A stretch of 27,430 bases of DNA from Acidobacteriaceae bacterium (GTDB lineage Bacteria > Acidobacteriota > Terriglobia > Terriglobales > Acidobacteriaceae): contig JASIJX010000144.1 of the NCBI GenBank assembly GCA_030049955.1, forward strand, positions 1-27,430, written 5' to 3'. The position numbers were made by a program, and so were the translations under genes. Under the pieces are notes generated by a model. It saw only the letters and a program-made list of their open reading frames with translations, did no database searches and was not told where the DNA came from. This document shows, in pieces, positions 1-8,447 of the stretch; position 1 is the first letter of the stretch; the number at the start of each line of letters is the position of its first letter.

Positions 1-886
1 CGCAGAACGAGCCCAGGATCACGATCATCAGGTACGCGCCCGTCGAGGTCACCGACAATCCCCGCGCATTCAGATAAAGCGGAAGAAAAGTATTGACGGC
101 GTAGTAGCCGCCCTGCGCGCCCAGCGCAACCAGCGATGCAAGCAGCGTCGTGCGCAGGATGGGCCGCGAAAAAATCCTAAGAAAGCGCGCAGAGCCCGCG
201 CCATGCGCCCTCCGGCTGCTTTCAAACAGCTCCGGCTCCTCCACGTGATGCTGAATCCACACCGCGAGCAGCGCAGGCAAAAGGCCAATCCAGAACATCA
301 CCCGCCACGCTAATGCCGCAGGCAAAAGCCGAAAGAGAATGGTGTAGCAAACCGCAGCCATGCCCCAGCCAATCGCCCATCCGGATTGCGTCGTCCCCAC
401 CGCACGCCCGCGGAATTTGGCGCGGATTCTTTCGCCAATCAGCACTGAGCCAACTGCCCACTCGCCTCCGAATCCCAGCCCCTGAATTCCGCGCACGATG
501 AACAGCTCGTTGAACGTTCTTGTGCAACCGCTCAGGAACGTGAAGACGGCAAACCAGACAATCGTCCACTTGAGCACCCTCACCCGCCCCCAGCGATCGG
601 CCGCAAGCCCGGCGAGCCAGCCGCCCAGCGACGATAAGAGCAGCGCCGAAGTCCCCAGCAATCCGGCCTGCCCCTTGCTGATGTGCCACAGCAGAATGAG
701 CGATGGCAGCACGAAGCTATAGACCATCACGTCCATTCCATCGAGCATCCAGCCGGAGAAAGTGGCAATCAGCGTCGTGCGCTCGCCCTGATCAAGCTGC
801 GCAATCCAGCTACCGCGCTCCTGCTCCACGCCGCGACCGGCGAGGTCATCAGGCTGCTGCGTCGGTGCTTTCAACTCCGATTGCAT
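1..886 (-). CDS. MFS transporter, metabolite:H+ symporter type (3' end outside window)
   Basis: The minus strand encodes about 295 residues from an ATG at 886 and stays open to the window edge, so only the N-terminal two thirds are seen. An AAGGAG Shine-Dalgarno at 893-898 lies six bases before the ATG and fixes the start. The protein has a hydrophilic N-terminus, then alternating hydrophobic helices; the signature loop after helix 2 reads GLAADRWGRVRV, and a later segment reads GLGFGGEWAVGSVLIGE, typical of organic-acid/aromatic-acid:proton symporters of the major facilitator superfamily. Such proteins take small carboxylates or similar metabolites across the inner membrane. It points the same way as the hyuAB genes but is separated from them by 427 bp holding a repeat, so it may have its own promoter. 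Its use as the uptake step for the hyuAB substrate is inference. Confidence 0.88.
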   Translation of the reverse strand, partial: MQSELKAPTQQPDDLAGRGVEQERGSWIAQLDQGERTTLIATFSGWMLDGMDVMVYSFVLPSLILLWHISKGQAGLLGTSALLLSSLGGWLAGLAADRWGRVRVLKWTIVWFAVFTFLSGCTRTFNELFIVRGIQGLGFGGEWAVGSVLIGERIRAKFRGRAVGTTQSGWAIGWGMAAVCYTILFRLLPAALAWRVMFWIGLLPALLAVWIQHHVEEPELFESSRRAHGAGSARFLRIFSRPILRTTLLASLVALGAQGGYYAVNTFLPLYLNARGLSVTSTGAYLMIVILGSFC

Positions 887-1044
887 GCACTGCTCCTTCA
901 CACCACCGGCATAAAGCAATTCGCGGCAACTGAGTCAACCCCGAGTCTCCGCCATGCACACCGTAGATTCATGAAAATAAAGCACATATTTCTCTGCACA
1001 AGATTGCCGGAAATTGCCTGCCGTTCACCTACACTAAAAATCGT

Positions 1045-1059
1045 TGAGCGGTCCGCTCA
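1045..1059. promoter_or_regulatory. 15-bp perfect palindrome, possible operator upstream of MFS gene
   Basis: TGAGCGG and CCGCTCA are exact reverse complements around a single central T. The loop is too short for an RNA hairpin, so a dimeric DNA-binding protein site is the more natural reading. It lies about 160 bp before the MFS start. The neighbouring GntR-type regulator is one candidate binder, but no matching palindrome was found before its own gene or the receptor gene. Confidence 0.35.
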
Positions 1060-1120
1060 GCAGCGACAGGCCCTCCTTGGGGGTTTTGTCCCGGAGCCAA
1101 TGGATAGGGCCGTAAACTCT

Positions 1121-1229
1121 TGATTCCAAAACAGCTGATAACAACATCTTGCGGGACAGATATATACGGCGGGCGCATCACCATAACCCCCAAAGAATCA
1201 GATAAATCCCCTCAGATGAGGGGGTGGGG
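1121..1229 (+). repeat. Intergenic repeat element, copy 1
   Basis: This stretch aligns without gaps to 19212-19320 over 109 positions; a hand count gives about 76 identical bases (about 70 %). Shared blocks include TGATTCCA at the left end, AGATA.ATACGG in the middle, GAATCAGATA with A/G then AT, and GGGGGTGGGG at the right end. It lies just downstream of hyuB, which is read in the opposite direction. Copy 1 is followed by GC palindromes (GGGGCCCC and CCCCGGGG, 1226-1237). No ORF, transposase or terminal inverted repeats are seen, so it is a small non-coding dispersed repeat rather than an insertion sequence. Confidence 0.7.
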
Positions 1230-1313
1230 CCCCGGGGCCAGGCGGACCCTTCCAGGCGGATCTGTGCCGAGCGATCGCAGATGTCATTCACCGGCCCGTC
1301 AAACCAAAATCCG

Positions 1314-2921
1314 CTACGAGGTGCTTCCCCACCCGCCTCCGCCCGGAGTCTCGATCCGGATCACATCATGCGCTTCCACGTAATGCGTTCCCTTGCCGGC
1401 CAGCGCCGCGGTCTCGCCATCGTGCGTGCGCAACGTGTCGCATCCTTTTTGGCCGTCCTCGCCGCCGGCCAGCCCGTACGGCGCAAACTTTCGACGGTCG
1501 CACAGGAATGTAACCTGCGCCGGCGCCAGCAGTTCGATCTCCCGCACCAGCCCGTTACCACCGCGGAATTTCCCCTTGCCTCCCGATCCGCGGCGATAAC
1601 CGTAGTGGCGTACGCGAAAAGGATAGGCATACTCAAGCGCCTCAATCGGCGTGTTCAGTGAGTTCGTCATGTTGCAGTGCACGCCATCGATTCCGTCCAT
1701 CCCCGGCCGCGCGCCCATACCGCCGGCCGTGGTTTCGTAGTACGTAAAAGGAGCGCCAGTGCGATGATCGAAACCTCCCACCGTCAAATTGCTCATCGTC
1801 CCATAACTCGCCGCAGGCACACGATCGGGCGCAGCTTTAGCCAGCGCCCGCATCAGGGTATCGGTAATTCGCTGGCTCGCTTCCACGTTGCCGCCGGCCA
1901 CCGGAGCCGGAAGCTTCGCATTCACAATCGTCCCCTCGGGCGCGATCAGCGTCACCGGGTTCATCAATCCGGCCGTCGCCGGCGTGTCGTCTTCGAGCAG
2001 ACAGCGCAGCACATAGTAAGTCGCCGAGTAAGTGATCGGATAAACCGCATTCACGCTGCCTTGCACCTGTGGCGACGAGCCGGTGAAGTCCACCACCGCC
2101 GTGCCTGCGCCGGAATCAAATGTAATCGCAACAGCAATGCGAATGGGGTCGCTCGTCACGCCATCGTCGTCCAGAAAGTCCTCTGCCGTGAAAGTGCCCG
2201 CAGGCATCTTGCGCAACTCCGCACGGATAAGCCGTTCGGAATACGCGATGAGATCGCCCGTCAGCGCCCTCACTTTTTCCGGGCCATATTTGGCGACGAC
2301 CTCCCTGATCCGCCTTTCGCCCACACGGCATGCGCCAATCTGCGCCGCCAGGTCGCCCTCGCGCTCCTCCGGCGTGCGCACGTTGGCCAGCAGCATCGCC
2401 AGCACGCCCCGTTCCATCTCACCCTTGCGCACCAGGTGAATGGGCGGAATGCGAATGCCTTCCTGATAGATCTCGCGCGCCGGGCCCATCGAGCCCGCGT
2501 ACATTCCGCCCACATCGGCATGGTGCGCGCGCGAAGCAGTATAGAAGGAAGGCTTGGATTCATTGCCGATGAACACCGGCAGAACCAACGTAATGTCGGG
2601 CAAATGCGTGCCGCCGGCATAAGGATCGTTCAGGATGGCGATGTCGCCGTCTTCCATGTGCAGATTGCGCACTACCGCGCTTACTGACATCGGCATCGCG
2701 CCAAGGTGCACCGGCATGTGGTCGCCCATGGCAATCACCCGCTCGCTGCCGTCGAACAGCGCGCAGGAGTAATCCCGCCGCTCTTTGATGTTCGGCGATA
2801 TCGAAGTGCGGCGCAGCGCCGCACCCATCTCTTCGGCAATGGAGTGAATGCTGCTCTGAAACAGAGCCAGCTCAATCGGATTGCTGACCTGATTTGCCGA
2901 TTCCGTCAGCAGGCTCTCCAT
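1314..2921 (-). CDS. hyuB: Hydantoinase B/oxoprolinase family protein (HyuB)
   Basis: The 535-residue product is full length for the B subunit of the ATP-dependent hydantoinase/5-oxoprolinase superfamily, a cytoplasmic enzyme that works as a complex with HyuA. Family landmarks are the N-terminal EEMGAALRRTSISPNIKERR block (about 30-49), PVHLGAMP (70-77), NDPYAGGTHLPD (98-109), the probable metal-site segment RAHHADVGG (131-139), DFTGSSPQVQGSVNA in the middle and the glycine-rich RRGSGGKGKFRGG near the C-terminus. Its ATG overlaps the hyuA stop codon as TGATG, which implies translational coupling and equal dosage. The superfamily covers N-methylhydantoinases, 5-oxoprolinases, caprolactamases and acetone/acetophenone carboxylase subunits, so the exact substrate is not assignable from sequence alone. 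No third (gamma) carboxylase subunit gene is present, which favours hydrolysis of a cyclic amide over carboxylation. Confidence 0.92.
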   Translation of the reverse strand: MESLLTESANQVSNPIELALFQSSIHSIAEEMGAALRRTSISPNIKERRDYSCALFDGSERVIAMGDHMPVHLGAMPMSVSAVVRNLHMEDGDIAILNDPYAGGTHLPDITLVLPVFIGNESKPSFYTASRAHHADVGGMYAGSMGPAREIYQEGIRIPPIHLVRKGEMERGVLAMLLANVRTPEEREGDLAAQIGACRVGERRIREVVAKYGPEKVRALTGDLIAYSERLIRAELRKMPAGTFTAEDFLDDDGVTSDPIRIAVAITFDSGAGTAVVDFTGSSPQVQGSVNAVYPITYSATYYVLRCLLEDDTPATAGLMNPVTLIAPEGTIVNAKLPAPVAGGNVEASQRITDTLMRALAKAAPDRVPAASYGTMSNLTVGGFDHRTGAPFTYYETTAGGMGARPGMDGIDGVHCNMTNSLNTPIEALEYAYPFRVRHYGYRRGSGGKGKFRGGNGLVREIELLAPAQVTFLCDRRKFAPYGLAGGEDGQKGCDTLRTHDGETAALAGKGTHYVEAHDVIRIETPGGGGWGSTS

Positions 2922-4894
2922 CAGTGCACCTCAGTCACTAAGTCGATCACTAAGTTGCCCAGCCCGTCTACGCGCAGCACATCGCCAGGAGGAAGAATCG
3001 TTGCCGAGCTGTATTCGGTCACAATCGCCGGACCGCGAAATCCATCGCCTGGCCGCAGCAGGTCGCGGTTGTATATCCGTGTCTGGTGAAATTCGCCGTC
3101 GAAGTAAACACTGCGGCTGCCCGTCAGCGCCTGGGCTCCGTCACCATCCGTCAGCGGCTGCCGCACCTGCTCAAATTTTTCAGCCGGCGCGACCATTCGC
3201 ACGCGCAGATTCACAACTTCGATTTGCCTCGAATCGCTCTGGAAGCCGTAACGGCGTTGATGCAGCGCGTGGAACTGCGCTGCCATCTCCGGCTCAAACG
3301 GAACATTCAGCTCGTAACCCTGTCCCTTGTAACGCAAATCCGCCGAGCGGTACGAAATGCCGTCAAGCCCTTCGGCCTTGAAATCCTCGCGGCCCACCGC
3401 TTCCATCTCCTCGTAGATGGCATCAAGCGGCGCACCCAGCGGCAGCATTACCGTTCTGGAGTATTCGCGCATGGTATCTGCAAGCAAAATGCCCACCGCG
3501 GAAAGCGCGCCCGGCAGCGCCGGCACCAGCACGCGCGGCACGCGCAACGCGTGCGCCAACTGGCACGCGTGCACCGGACCTCCGCCGCCGAAAGCCACCA
3601 GCGTAAAGTCGCGCGGATCGTATCCGCGCTCCACCGAGATCACGCGAATCGCCTTGGCCATGGATGTTTCGATGACCTGCAGAATCCCGGCAGCAAAATC
3701 CTCCACGCTTGCGATTGATCCCCTGGCCCTTTCCATGAACATACGCGTGCGCGCCACGTCGAGCTTCACCGCCCCGCCCAGAAAACTCTCTGGATCGAGC
3801 CGGCCCAGAATGAGATTCGCGTCCGTGACCGTTGGCAGTTCGCCGCGCCCGAAGCAGACCGGCCCTGGCATCGATCCCGCCGACTCTGGCCCCACGCGCA
3901 GCATTCCGCCGGCGTCAAATCGCGCAATTGAGCCGCCACCCGCGCCAGCCGTATGGATGTCGAGCATCGGAATGCCGATGGGAACTCCGGCTACCAGCGA
4001 CTCATTGCTGATGTGCAGCCCGCCCGCGGTTTCGTCCACCAGGCACACATCGGTCGAAGTGCCCCCCATGTCGAATCCGATAATCCGGTCGAATCCCGCC
4101 ATCGACGCCAGCTTGAAAGCGCCCACCACACCGCCGGCGGGTCCGGAAAGCACCGTCCTTACCGGCTCGGTCGAAGCAATTCGCGCCGAAATGCTTCCTC
4201 CCGAAGACTGCATCACTTCGAGCCGCGAATTCTTGTACCGCTCTTCAAGGCGCGTGGCCAGATGATCCAGGTAAGTTCCCACGATCGGCGCAAGATAGGC
4301 ATTCGCCACCACGGTCGATCCGCGCTCGTACTCGCGAAACTCAGGCAGGATGCGGTGCGAAACAGAAAGCGGCAGGCCAAGCTCTTCCAGCCCTGCAGCC
4401 ACTTCAGCTTCATTCTGCGGATTGGCGAAGGAAAACAGAAGAGAGATAGCGACCGCCTGCACGCCCGACTCACGAATCCGCTTCACCAGTTCCTTCATGT
4501 CCTCTGGATTTACTTTTACGAGCCGCTCGCACTCAGGACTCGTCCGCTCAGCGATTCCGAATCGCAGCCCCTCCGGTACCAGGCACTCCGGCGGTGGCTG
4601 AAACCAGTCATAGAGCTTGGGCCGCGCCTGCCGCCCGATCGATATCGTATCTTCAAATCCCTTGGTAGTCACAAACGCGACGCGCGCGCCGCGGCGCTGC
4701 AGCATAGTGTTAGTTCCAACAGTAGTCCCATGCCGCACTACCAATTCCGGACCCGCAACAATCTGCTCGAGCCCGTTCAACACCGCCTCGCTGGGATCGT
4801 GCGGTGTGGAAAAAACCTTGAGGACGACCAGCTTCCCATCTTTCAGATACACGCAATCGGTAAATGTGCCGCCCGTATCAATAGCAATGCGCAT
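2921..4894 (-). CDS. hyuA: Hydantoinase A/oxoprolinase family protein (HyuA)
   Basis: The 657-residue protein is the ATP-binding A subunit partner of HyuB. It has the two ASKHA-fold phosphate motifs, DTGGTFTD at 6-13 and DMGGTSTD at 275-282. Other family blocks are HGTTVGTNT (about 55-63), LSGPAGGVVGA (249-259), HTAGAGGGSI, VGPESAGSMPGPVCFGRGE and AFGGGGPVHACQLA, followed by the C-terminal GPAIVTEYSSATILPPGD block. Both nucleotide-binding motifs are intact, so an active ATP-dependent enzyme is expected: phosphorylation of a cyclic amide carbonyl followed by ring opening. The start at 4894 is chosen because the first strand (RIAIDTGG) begins right there; its ribosome binding site is weak (AAGG about 15 bases upstream). 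It follows the GntR gene by 60 bp and overlaps hyuB. Whether the substrate is a hydantoin, 5-oxoproline or another lactam is open. Confidence 0.92.
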   Translation of the reverse strand: MRIAIDTGGTFTDCVYLKDGKLVVLKVFSTPHDPSEAVLNGLEQIVAGPELVVRHGTTVGTNTMLQRRGARVAFVTTKGFEDTISIGRQARPKLYDWFQPPPECLVPEGLRFGIAERTSPECERLVKVNPEDMKELVKRIRESGVQAVAISLLFSFANPQNEAEVAAGLEELGLPLSVSHRILPEFREYERGSTVVANAYLAPIVGTYLDHLATRLEERYKNSRLEVMQSSGGSISARIASTEPVRTVLSGPAGGVVGAFKLASMAGFDRIIGFDMGGTSTDVCLVDETAGGLHISNESLVAGVPIGIPMLDIHTAGAGGGSIARFDAGGMLRVGPESAGSMPGPVCFGRGELPTVTDANLILGRLDPESFLGGAVKLDVARTRMFMERARGSIASVEDFAAGILQVIETSMAKAIRVISVERGYDPRDFTLVAFGGGGPVHACQLAHALRVPRVLVPALPGALSAVGILLADTMREYSRTVMLPLGAPLDAIYEEMEAVGREDFKAEGLDGISYRSADLRYKGQGYELNVPFEPEMAAQFHALHQRRYGFQSDSRQIEVVNLRVRMVAPAEKFEQVRQPLTDGDGAQALTGSRSVYFDGEFHQTRIYNRDLLRPGDGFRGPAIVTEYSSATILPPGDVLRVDGLGNLVIDLVTEVH

Positions 4895-4954
4895 GCGTGA
4901 CTACAACCGCCTTTTCTGTTCGTCCAACAGCAGGATAGATCCAGAAACTATGTA

Positions 4955-5713
4955 CTACCGGCTGAATAGCGTCCGCCGCCGTCGGCCCGCGCGATGCTTC
5001 TTGGCCCGCGCCATCCGCGTCATTGCTTCCGCTAATGCCTTCGACTCGGGCGACAGCATTGCCGCGGCGGAGTAGTTCGCCGACCGCAGATCGATATCGG
5101 CGCTGCGGCGGTTAGTATTCACCAGGTGCTCGATTGCGTGCTGCCTGGCCATCTCCGGGTTTCCGGCCTTGATGGCGCGCACCAGGTTCTGGTGCTCCTC
5201 AACAAGCTGGTGACCGTAACTATCCATCACGATCACCAGGTAGTAATACCGCATCAGCCGGGTTTGCACGTTTCGAACGACCTCGAGAAACGCGTCGTTG
5301 CGCGAGGCGCCGGCGATACTGATATGAAAATTCCGGTTCCACTCCAGAAAGTTGTAGTAGCTGTTTTTTTGCCCGTCGTGGTACTCGTAACCTGCCCACG
5401 ATTCGATTTCCCTGACCTGAACTTCCGTTGCCCTCTGTGCCGCCAGGGCAGCAACCGCAGGCTCAACCACCGCCTGCAATTCGTTCAGGTTCCGGTACTC
5501 TTCAATCGTCAGCGGCGGAATGCTGTAGCCGCGGAATGGAATCATCTGCATGAGCGATTCGCCGCATAATCTGCGGCACGCTTCCCGCACCGGCGTGCGG
5601 CTTGCTTTATACCGCTTGCACATCTCCTGTTCCGAAATAGATAATCCCGGCTGCAGAATGCAGGTCACAATATCTTCTTTTAATTCCCGGTAAATCCTCG
5701 ACGACTCGGTCAT
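4955..5713 (-). CDS. GntR-family regulator, FadR subfamily with FCD domain
   Basis: The 252-residue protein has an N-terminal winged helix (about 5-70) with the classical recognition segment SEQEMCKRY..SRTPVREACRRL, then a helical FCD ligand-binding domain. FCD landmarks are ELQAVVEPAVAALAA, NRNFHISIAGASRND, EEHQNLVRAI and ARQHAIEHL, whose histidines are the usual metal or effector ligands. The ATG at 5713 is preferred over an in-frame TTG at 5740 because GAGGG sits just before it and the protein then starts in register with the family. The last ~20 residues are strongly basic (AKKHRAGRRRR), an unusual tail. It lies between the DUF2891 and hyuAB genes on the same strand, so it is the likely local regulator, probably responding to the substrate or a breakdown product by losing DNA binding. 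That role is inference. Confidence 0.9.
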   Translation of the reverse strand: MTESSRIYRELKEDIVTCILQPGLSISEQEMCKRYKASRTPVREACRRLCGESLMQMIPFRGYSIPPLTIEEYRNLNELQAVVEPAVAALAAQRATEVQVREIESWAGYEYHDGQKNSYYNFLEWNRNFHISIAGASRNDAFLEVVRNVQTRLMRYYYLVIVMDSYGHQLVEEHQNLVRAIKAGNPEMARQHAIEHLVNTNRRSADIDLRSANYSAAAMLSPESKALAEAMTRMARAKKHRAGRRRRTLFSR

Positions 5714-5768
5714 GTTTCCCTCGGCAAGACCCGGAAGCAAACGAGGATCCCGGGTGAAATTCTGCAGC

Positions 5769-5798
5769 TATAAATTTACCTTTCGGTGGCGTGGGCAA
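5769..5798 (-). promoter_or_regulatory. Weak candidate promoter before the GntR gene
   Basis: On the minus strand TTGCCC (5798-5793) and TTTATA (5774-5769) are separated by 18 bases, about 55 bp before the GntR start. The -10 match is poor. If real, it would let the regulator and hyuAB be transcribed separately from the receptor and DUF2891 genes. Confidence 0.25.
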
Positions 5799-5819
5799 GC
5801 TATTTGCAATCCGGAGTCT

Positions 5820-7124
5820 TCAGCGGGAAGCCACCACTTTCTGCGATGATGGCGCGTTCTGCTGGCTGCCGGTCTCCACCAGATTTTCATACATCAGGGC
5901 ATAGGTTGCCAGCCAGTGCGTGCCAAGGTAACCTCCTAACCCGATCTTGCTGTACCCCTGTTTGCCATTGATATCGGCCAGCTTGCGGTAAGCTTCGGCG
6001 CGTGGATCGCTCGCAGGCAGGCTCCTCGCGATCCACATCAGGTCGGCAGCACGCTGAAAGTTAAGCCCGATCAGGTGCGCATTCGGCAGGCCCTCTTCGT
6101 CGGTGCCCGTCGTGTCGCGATTGTTGCCGTGCACAGCATCAATGTCCTTGCCATACAGAGCAAAATCCTGCGAATAGACTGGCGGTAGAAAATCGGTGAG
6201 CCACTTGGCATAGTCCTGCGGGCCCAGGACGCGACCCATCACAGCGGCTTCCGCCAGGCAAGGCGAAGCAAAATCGCCAAACACCGGCTCGGCGGCGGTC
6301 GGGCAATGCTTGTCATTTCCGAACAACCGCATTGCGTTTTTCCGGATGGTCTCCTCCATCACCTGGTCGTGCGTGTTTGCCACATAATCCAGAACAAACC
6401 CCATGTCCAAAGCCGTATTCGGATGCAGTCCCACGCGGATCGGATAGTTCAACGTGTTCAGATAATCCTCGAAGGCCTTAGCAAACCATGTGGCCATCGG
6501 CTCCAGCACGGCGGCGGCACGACGGCCATCTGGATCATCCCAGGACTTGAGTTCGCCATAGAGCTTGAGCAGCCACGCATACCCGTACGGCTTCTCGAAA
6601 TCGGCGCCCACGCCAGCCAGATGCGTAAAGTAATCCATCTCGCCATCAATGTTCTCTTTCTGGATGTGATAATTCAGCTCCTGGCGAATGGCCGGGGCCA
6701 CGCCGATCGTGGCATCGCTCTTGATCAGCGACACCATCATCCAGGTTGAATTCACACTCGAGTGCCAGTCCAGGCAGCCGTAGAAGGCGCGATGGCGGTC
6801 GTAGTCGGCCGGAATCTGCGGAGAGCCGTCGCGCTGCCAAAGGTATGCGGCAGACCGCGCCTCGCCCAAACCACCCGGTCCGGGAGCATGCGGATGCTCT
6901 TCACACCCCAGCGGATCAGCTGCAAGCGCCAGCCGCGCGGGCTCCGTATACGCCGGCGGACTCACCACGCCGAGCGACTTCACATACGCAACCACCTGGG
7001 CGACGTCAGATCCTTGCGCCTGCGCAGACGCTGGCTTTGCCGCAACGGCGCTGCCCAGAGCCAGAGCAACGGCCGCCAATCCAACACGGCACTGTTGACA
7101 ATGCTTTTCGCTGATACGATTCAT
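5820..7124 (-). CDS. Secreted DUF2891-family protein A
   Basis: The 434-residue protein starts with a signal peptide (hydrophobic LAAVALALGSAVAA, likely cleavage after ASA near residue 34). The mature part carries landmarks I associate with DUF2891: FYGCLDWHSSVNSTWMM, FEKPYGYAWLLKLYGEL, PCLAEAAVMGRVL and YAKWLTDFLPPVYS. The family is helical with no established activity, probably an alpha/alpha barrel of the kind seen in carbohydrate-active enzymes. It is clearly paralogous to the next gene upstream (7144-8418), with a gap of only 19 bp, so the two are cotranscribed. Export and proximity to a TonB-dependent receptor suggest a periplasmic or surface step on the imported compound; this is inference. 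Family members usually have, from memory, histidines just after the DWH motif (HGHW); here NSTW stands in that place. Confidence 0.8.
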   Translation of the reverse strand: MNRISEKHCQQCRVGLAAVALALGSAVAAKPASAQAQGSDVAQVVAYVKSLGVVSPPAYTEPARLALAADPLGCEEHPHAPGPGGLGEARSAAYLWQRDGSPQIPADYDRHRAFYGCLDWHSSVNSTWMMVSLIKSDATIGVAPAIRQELNYHIQKENIDGEMDYFTHLAGVGADFEKPYGYAWLLKLYGELKSWDDPDGRRAAAVLEPMATWFAKAFEDYLNTLNYPIRVGLHPNTALDMGFVLDYVANTHDQVMEETIRKNAMRLFGNDKHCPTAAEPVFGDFASPCLAEAAVMGRVLGPQDYAKWLTDFLPPVYSQDFALYGKDIDAVHGNNRDTTGTDEEGLPNAHLIGLNFQRAADLMWIARSLPASDPRAEAYRKLADINGKQGYSKIGLGGYLGTHWLATYALMYENLVETGSQQNAPSSQKVVASR

Positions 7125-7143
7125 CGCTATTCACCCTCACAGG

Positions 7144-8418
7144 TTACTGCTGCGTGTTTTCGGCTTGCTCTTCGCCGCTGTAGCCTTCCCTGCCCTTCGG
7201 TTTTTCCGGCGCGGCAGTCGGCGCCGGGCCTTTGGCGGCGTTTTCATAGAGCATGGCATAGGTTCCCAATAGATGCTGGCCCTCGTAGCCGCCAACTGAG
7301 ATGTTCGCGTAGCCCCAGTTGGCGTTCATTGCAGCCAGACGGCGCAGAACCGGAACGCGCGGATCGTCCTTCGGCAATGCGTAGGAAATCGTCAGCATAC
7401 TGGTAGCACGCTGGAATTCGAGCGCCACCAGGTGCGCCTGCGCCATCTGCTGCAGCTGCGCATCCGGACCGGTTATGTTCGAGTGGCTGATATCGACCGG
7501 CTTTGCATAGCCCTGGAATACGTCGGAGTAGACGGGAGGAAGATAGGCGTCGAGCCACTTGAGATAGGCCGCCTGATCCATCACCCGCCCCATCAGCGCC
7601 GCTTCGCTCAGGCACGACGAAATCAAGTCTGTGTTTTGCGGTTCATAGTTTGTCGCGCAATCTTTGTCCTTGCTGAAGAGCCGAATAGCGTTGTTCTGAA
7701 CCGCTGTCTTCAGTGTCGTATCGTCGGAGAGCGTCGTGCCGTCCAGGATCAGGCTCATCGTCCACGCCGTATTGGTCTCCACGCCGGAGCGGTAGGGGAA
7801 CTTCAGATCGTAAAGATAGAAGACCAGCCGCTCGCTCATCCACTTGGCCAGTGGCGCCAGCGCCGCTGCCATCTTAGTGTCGTCCGGCGAAAAGCCTCCC
7901 TTGCTTTCGCCGTAGAGCTTGATCAGCCAGGCATAGCCATAGGGCCGCTCAAAATTAAACCCGCCGGGCCGCGGCCGCTCGTTTTGGAAATACGCCAGCT
8001 CGCCATCCATGTTGGTTTTGCGGAAGTGCGTGGTGGCGATGTCCTTGATGTCGGAGGCAACAGCGATCTTACGGTCCTGGTTGAGCGTTGACATCAGCAT
8101 CCACACTGACGCCACGGCATCGTGCCAGCTCCCGCATCCAAAAAAAGCGCGGTTGTGGTCGTACGCCTCGAGAATCTGCGGCGATTTGTCGTACTGCCAT
8201 AGATAGTTGTTCCGGTTAATAGGCGCTTCCTGCGGATGGTCCATGCACAGAATCGCGGAGGTAGCCAGCATCTCCTGTCTGGCCTCATCGAACGCCGGCA
8301 GATTGGCCGCAGGCAGACTATTCAAGTACGCGGTCACCTTTGCGGCGTCGGCCGTCTGTGCAATTAGGTTGGCGCCCCCCAACATGAAAAGGGCCACGAC
8401 TCCAGTAACGATTCTCAT
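7144..8418 (-). CDS. Secreted DUF2891-family protein B
   Basis: The 424-residue protein is the upstream paralogue of the 5820-7124 product. A signal peptide (VTGVVALFMLGGANLIAQTADA) is followed by the same block order: FFGCGSWHDAVASVWMLM, FERPYGYAWLIKLYGES, SCLSEAALMGRVM, YLKWLDAYLPPVYS and a C-terminal GGYEGQHLLGTYAMLYE matched by GGYLGTHWLATYALMYE in the neighbour. The ATG at 8418 has AAGGA eight bases upstream. It follows the receptor gene by 78 bp containing a stable hairpin. In the DWH-like motif the aspartate is replaced by serine (GSWH), so the two paralogues differ at a position likely to matter. They may be specialised or work as a heteromer; no activity is known to me for this family. 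Confidence 0.8.
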   Translation of the reverse strand: MRIVTGVVALFMLGGANLIAQTADAAKVTAYLNSLPAANLPAFDEARQEMLATSAILCMDHPQEAPINRNNYLWQYDKSPQILEAYDHNRAFFGCGSWHDAVASVWMLMSTLNQDRKIAVASDIKDIATTHFRKTNMDGELAYFQNERPRPGGFNFERPYGYAWLIKLYGESKGGFSPDDTKMAAALAPLAKWMSERLVFYLYDLKFPYRSGVETNTAWTMSLILDGTTLSDDTTLKTAVQNNAIRLFSKDKDCATNYEPQNTDLISSCLSEAALMGRVMDQAAYLKWLDAYLPPVYSDVFQGYAKPVDISHSNITGPDAQLQQMAQAHLVALEFQRATSMLTISYALPKDDPRVPVLRRLAAMNANWGYANISVGGYEGQHLLGTYAMLYENAAKGPAPTAAPEKPKGREGYSGEEQAENTQQ

Positions 8419-8447
8419 ACCGAATTCCTTTGCTCGCGCTTAAGTGT

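Larger units (their letters stand above)
887..1313. other. 427-bp intergenic region between hyuB 3' end and MFS 5' end
   Basis: No convincing gene is present. The stretch holds the MFS ribosome binding site, a 15-bp palindrome at 1045-1059, and a GC-palindrome-rich copy of an intergenic repeat at 1121-1229. A 7-bp inverted repeat with a 2-base centre (CCCCTCA/TGAGGGG, 1208-1223) could fold downstream of hyuB, but it lacks a proper T tract, so a terminator role is only possible. Confidence 0.6.

Noticed and set aside
222..689. Open frame of 155 codons on the minus strand
   Set aside because: It overlaps the MFS transporter in another frame on the same strand; the MFS frame has the family motifs and ribosome binding site.
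1208..1223. Stem CCCCTCA/TGAGGGG as a hyuB terminator
   Set aside because: Only ATTTAT follows on the minus strand, the loop is two bases, and the stem is not kept in the second repeat copy; too weak to call a terminator.
1677..2687. 336-codon open frame on the plus strand
   Set aside because: It is antisense to hyuB, rich in R/H/Q as expected from GC-rich antisense, and has no recognisable domain.
3953..4900. 315-codon open frame on the plus strand
   Set aside because: It is antisense to hyuA, whose conserved motifs cover the same DNA.
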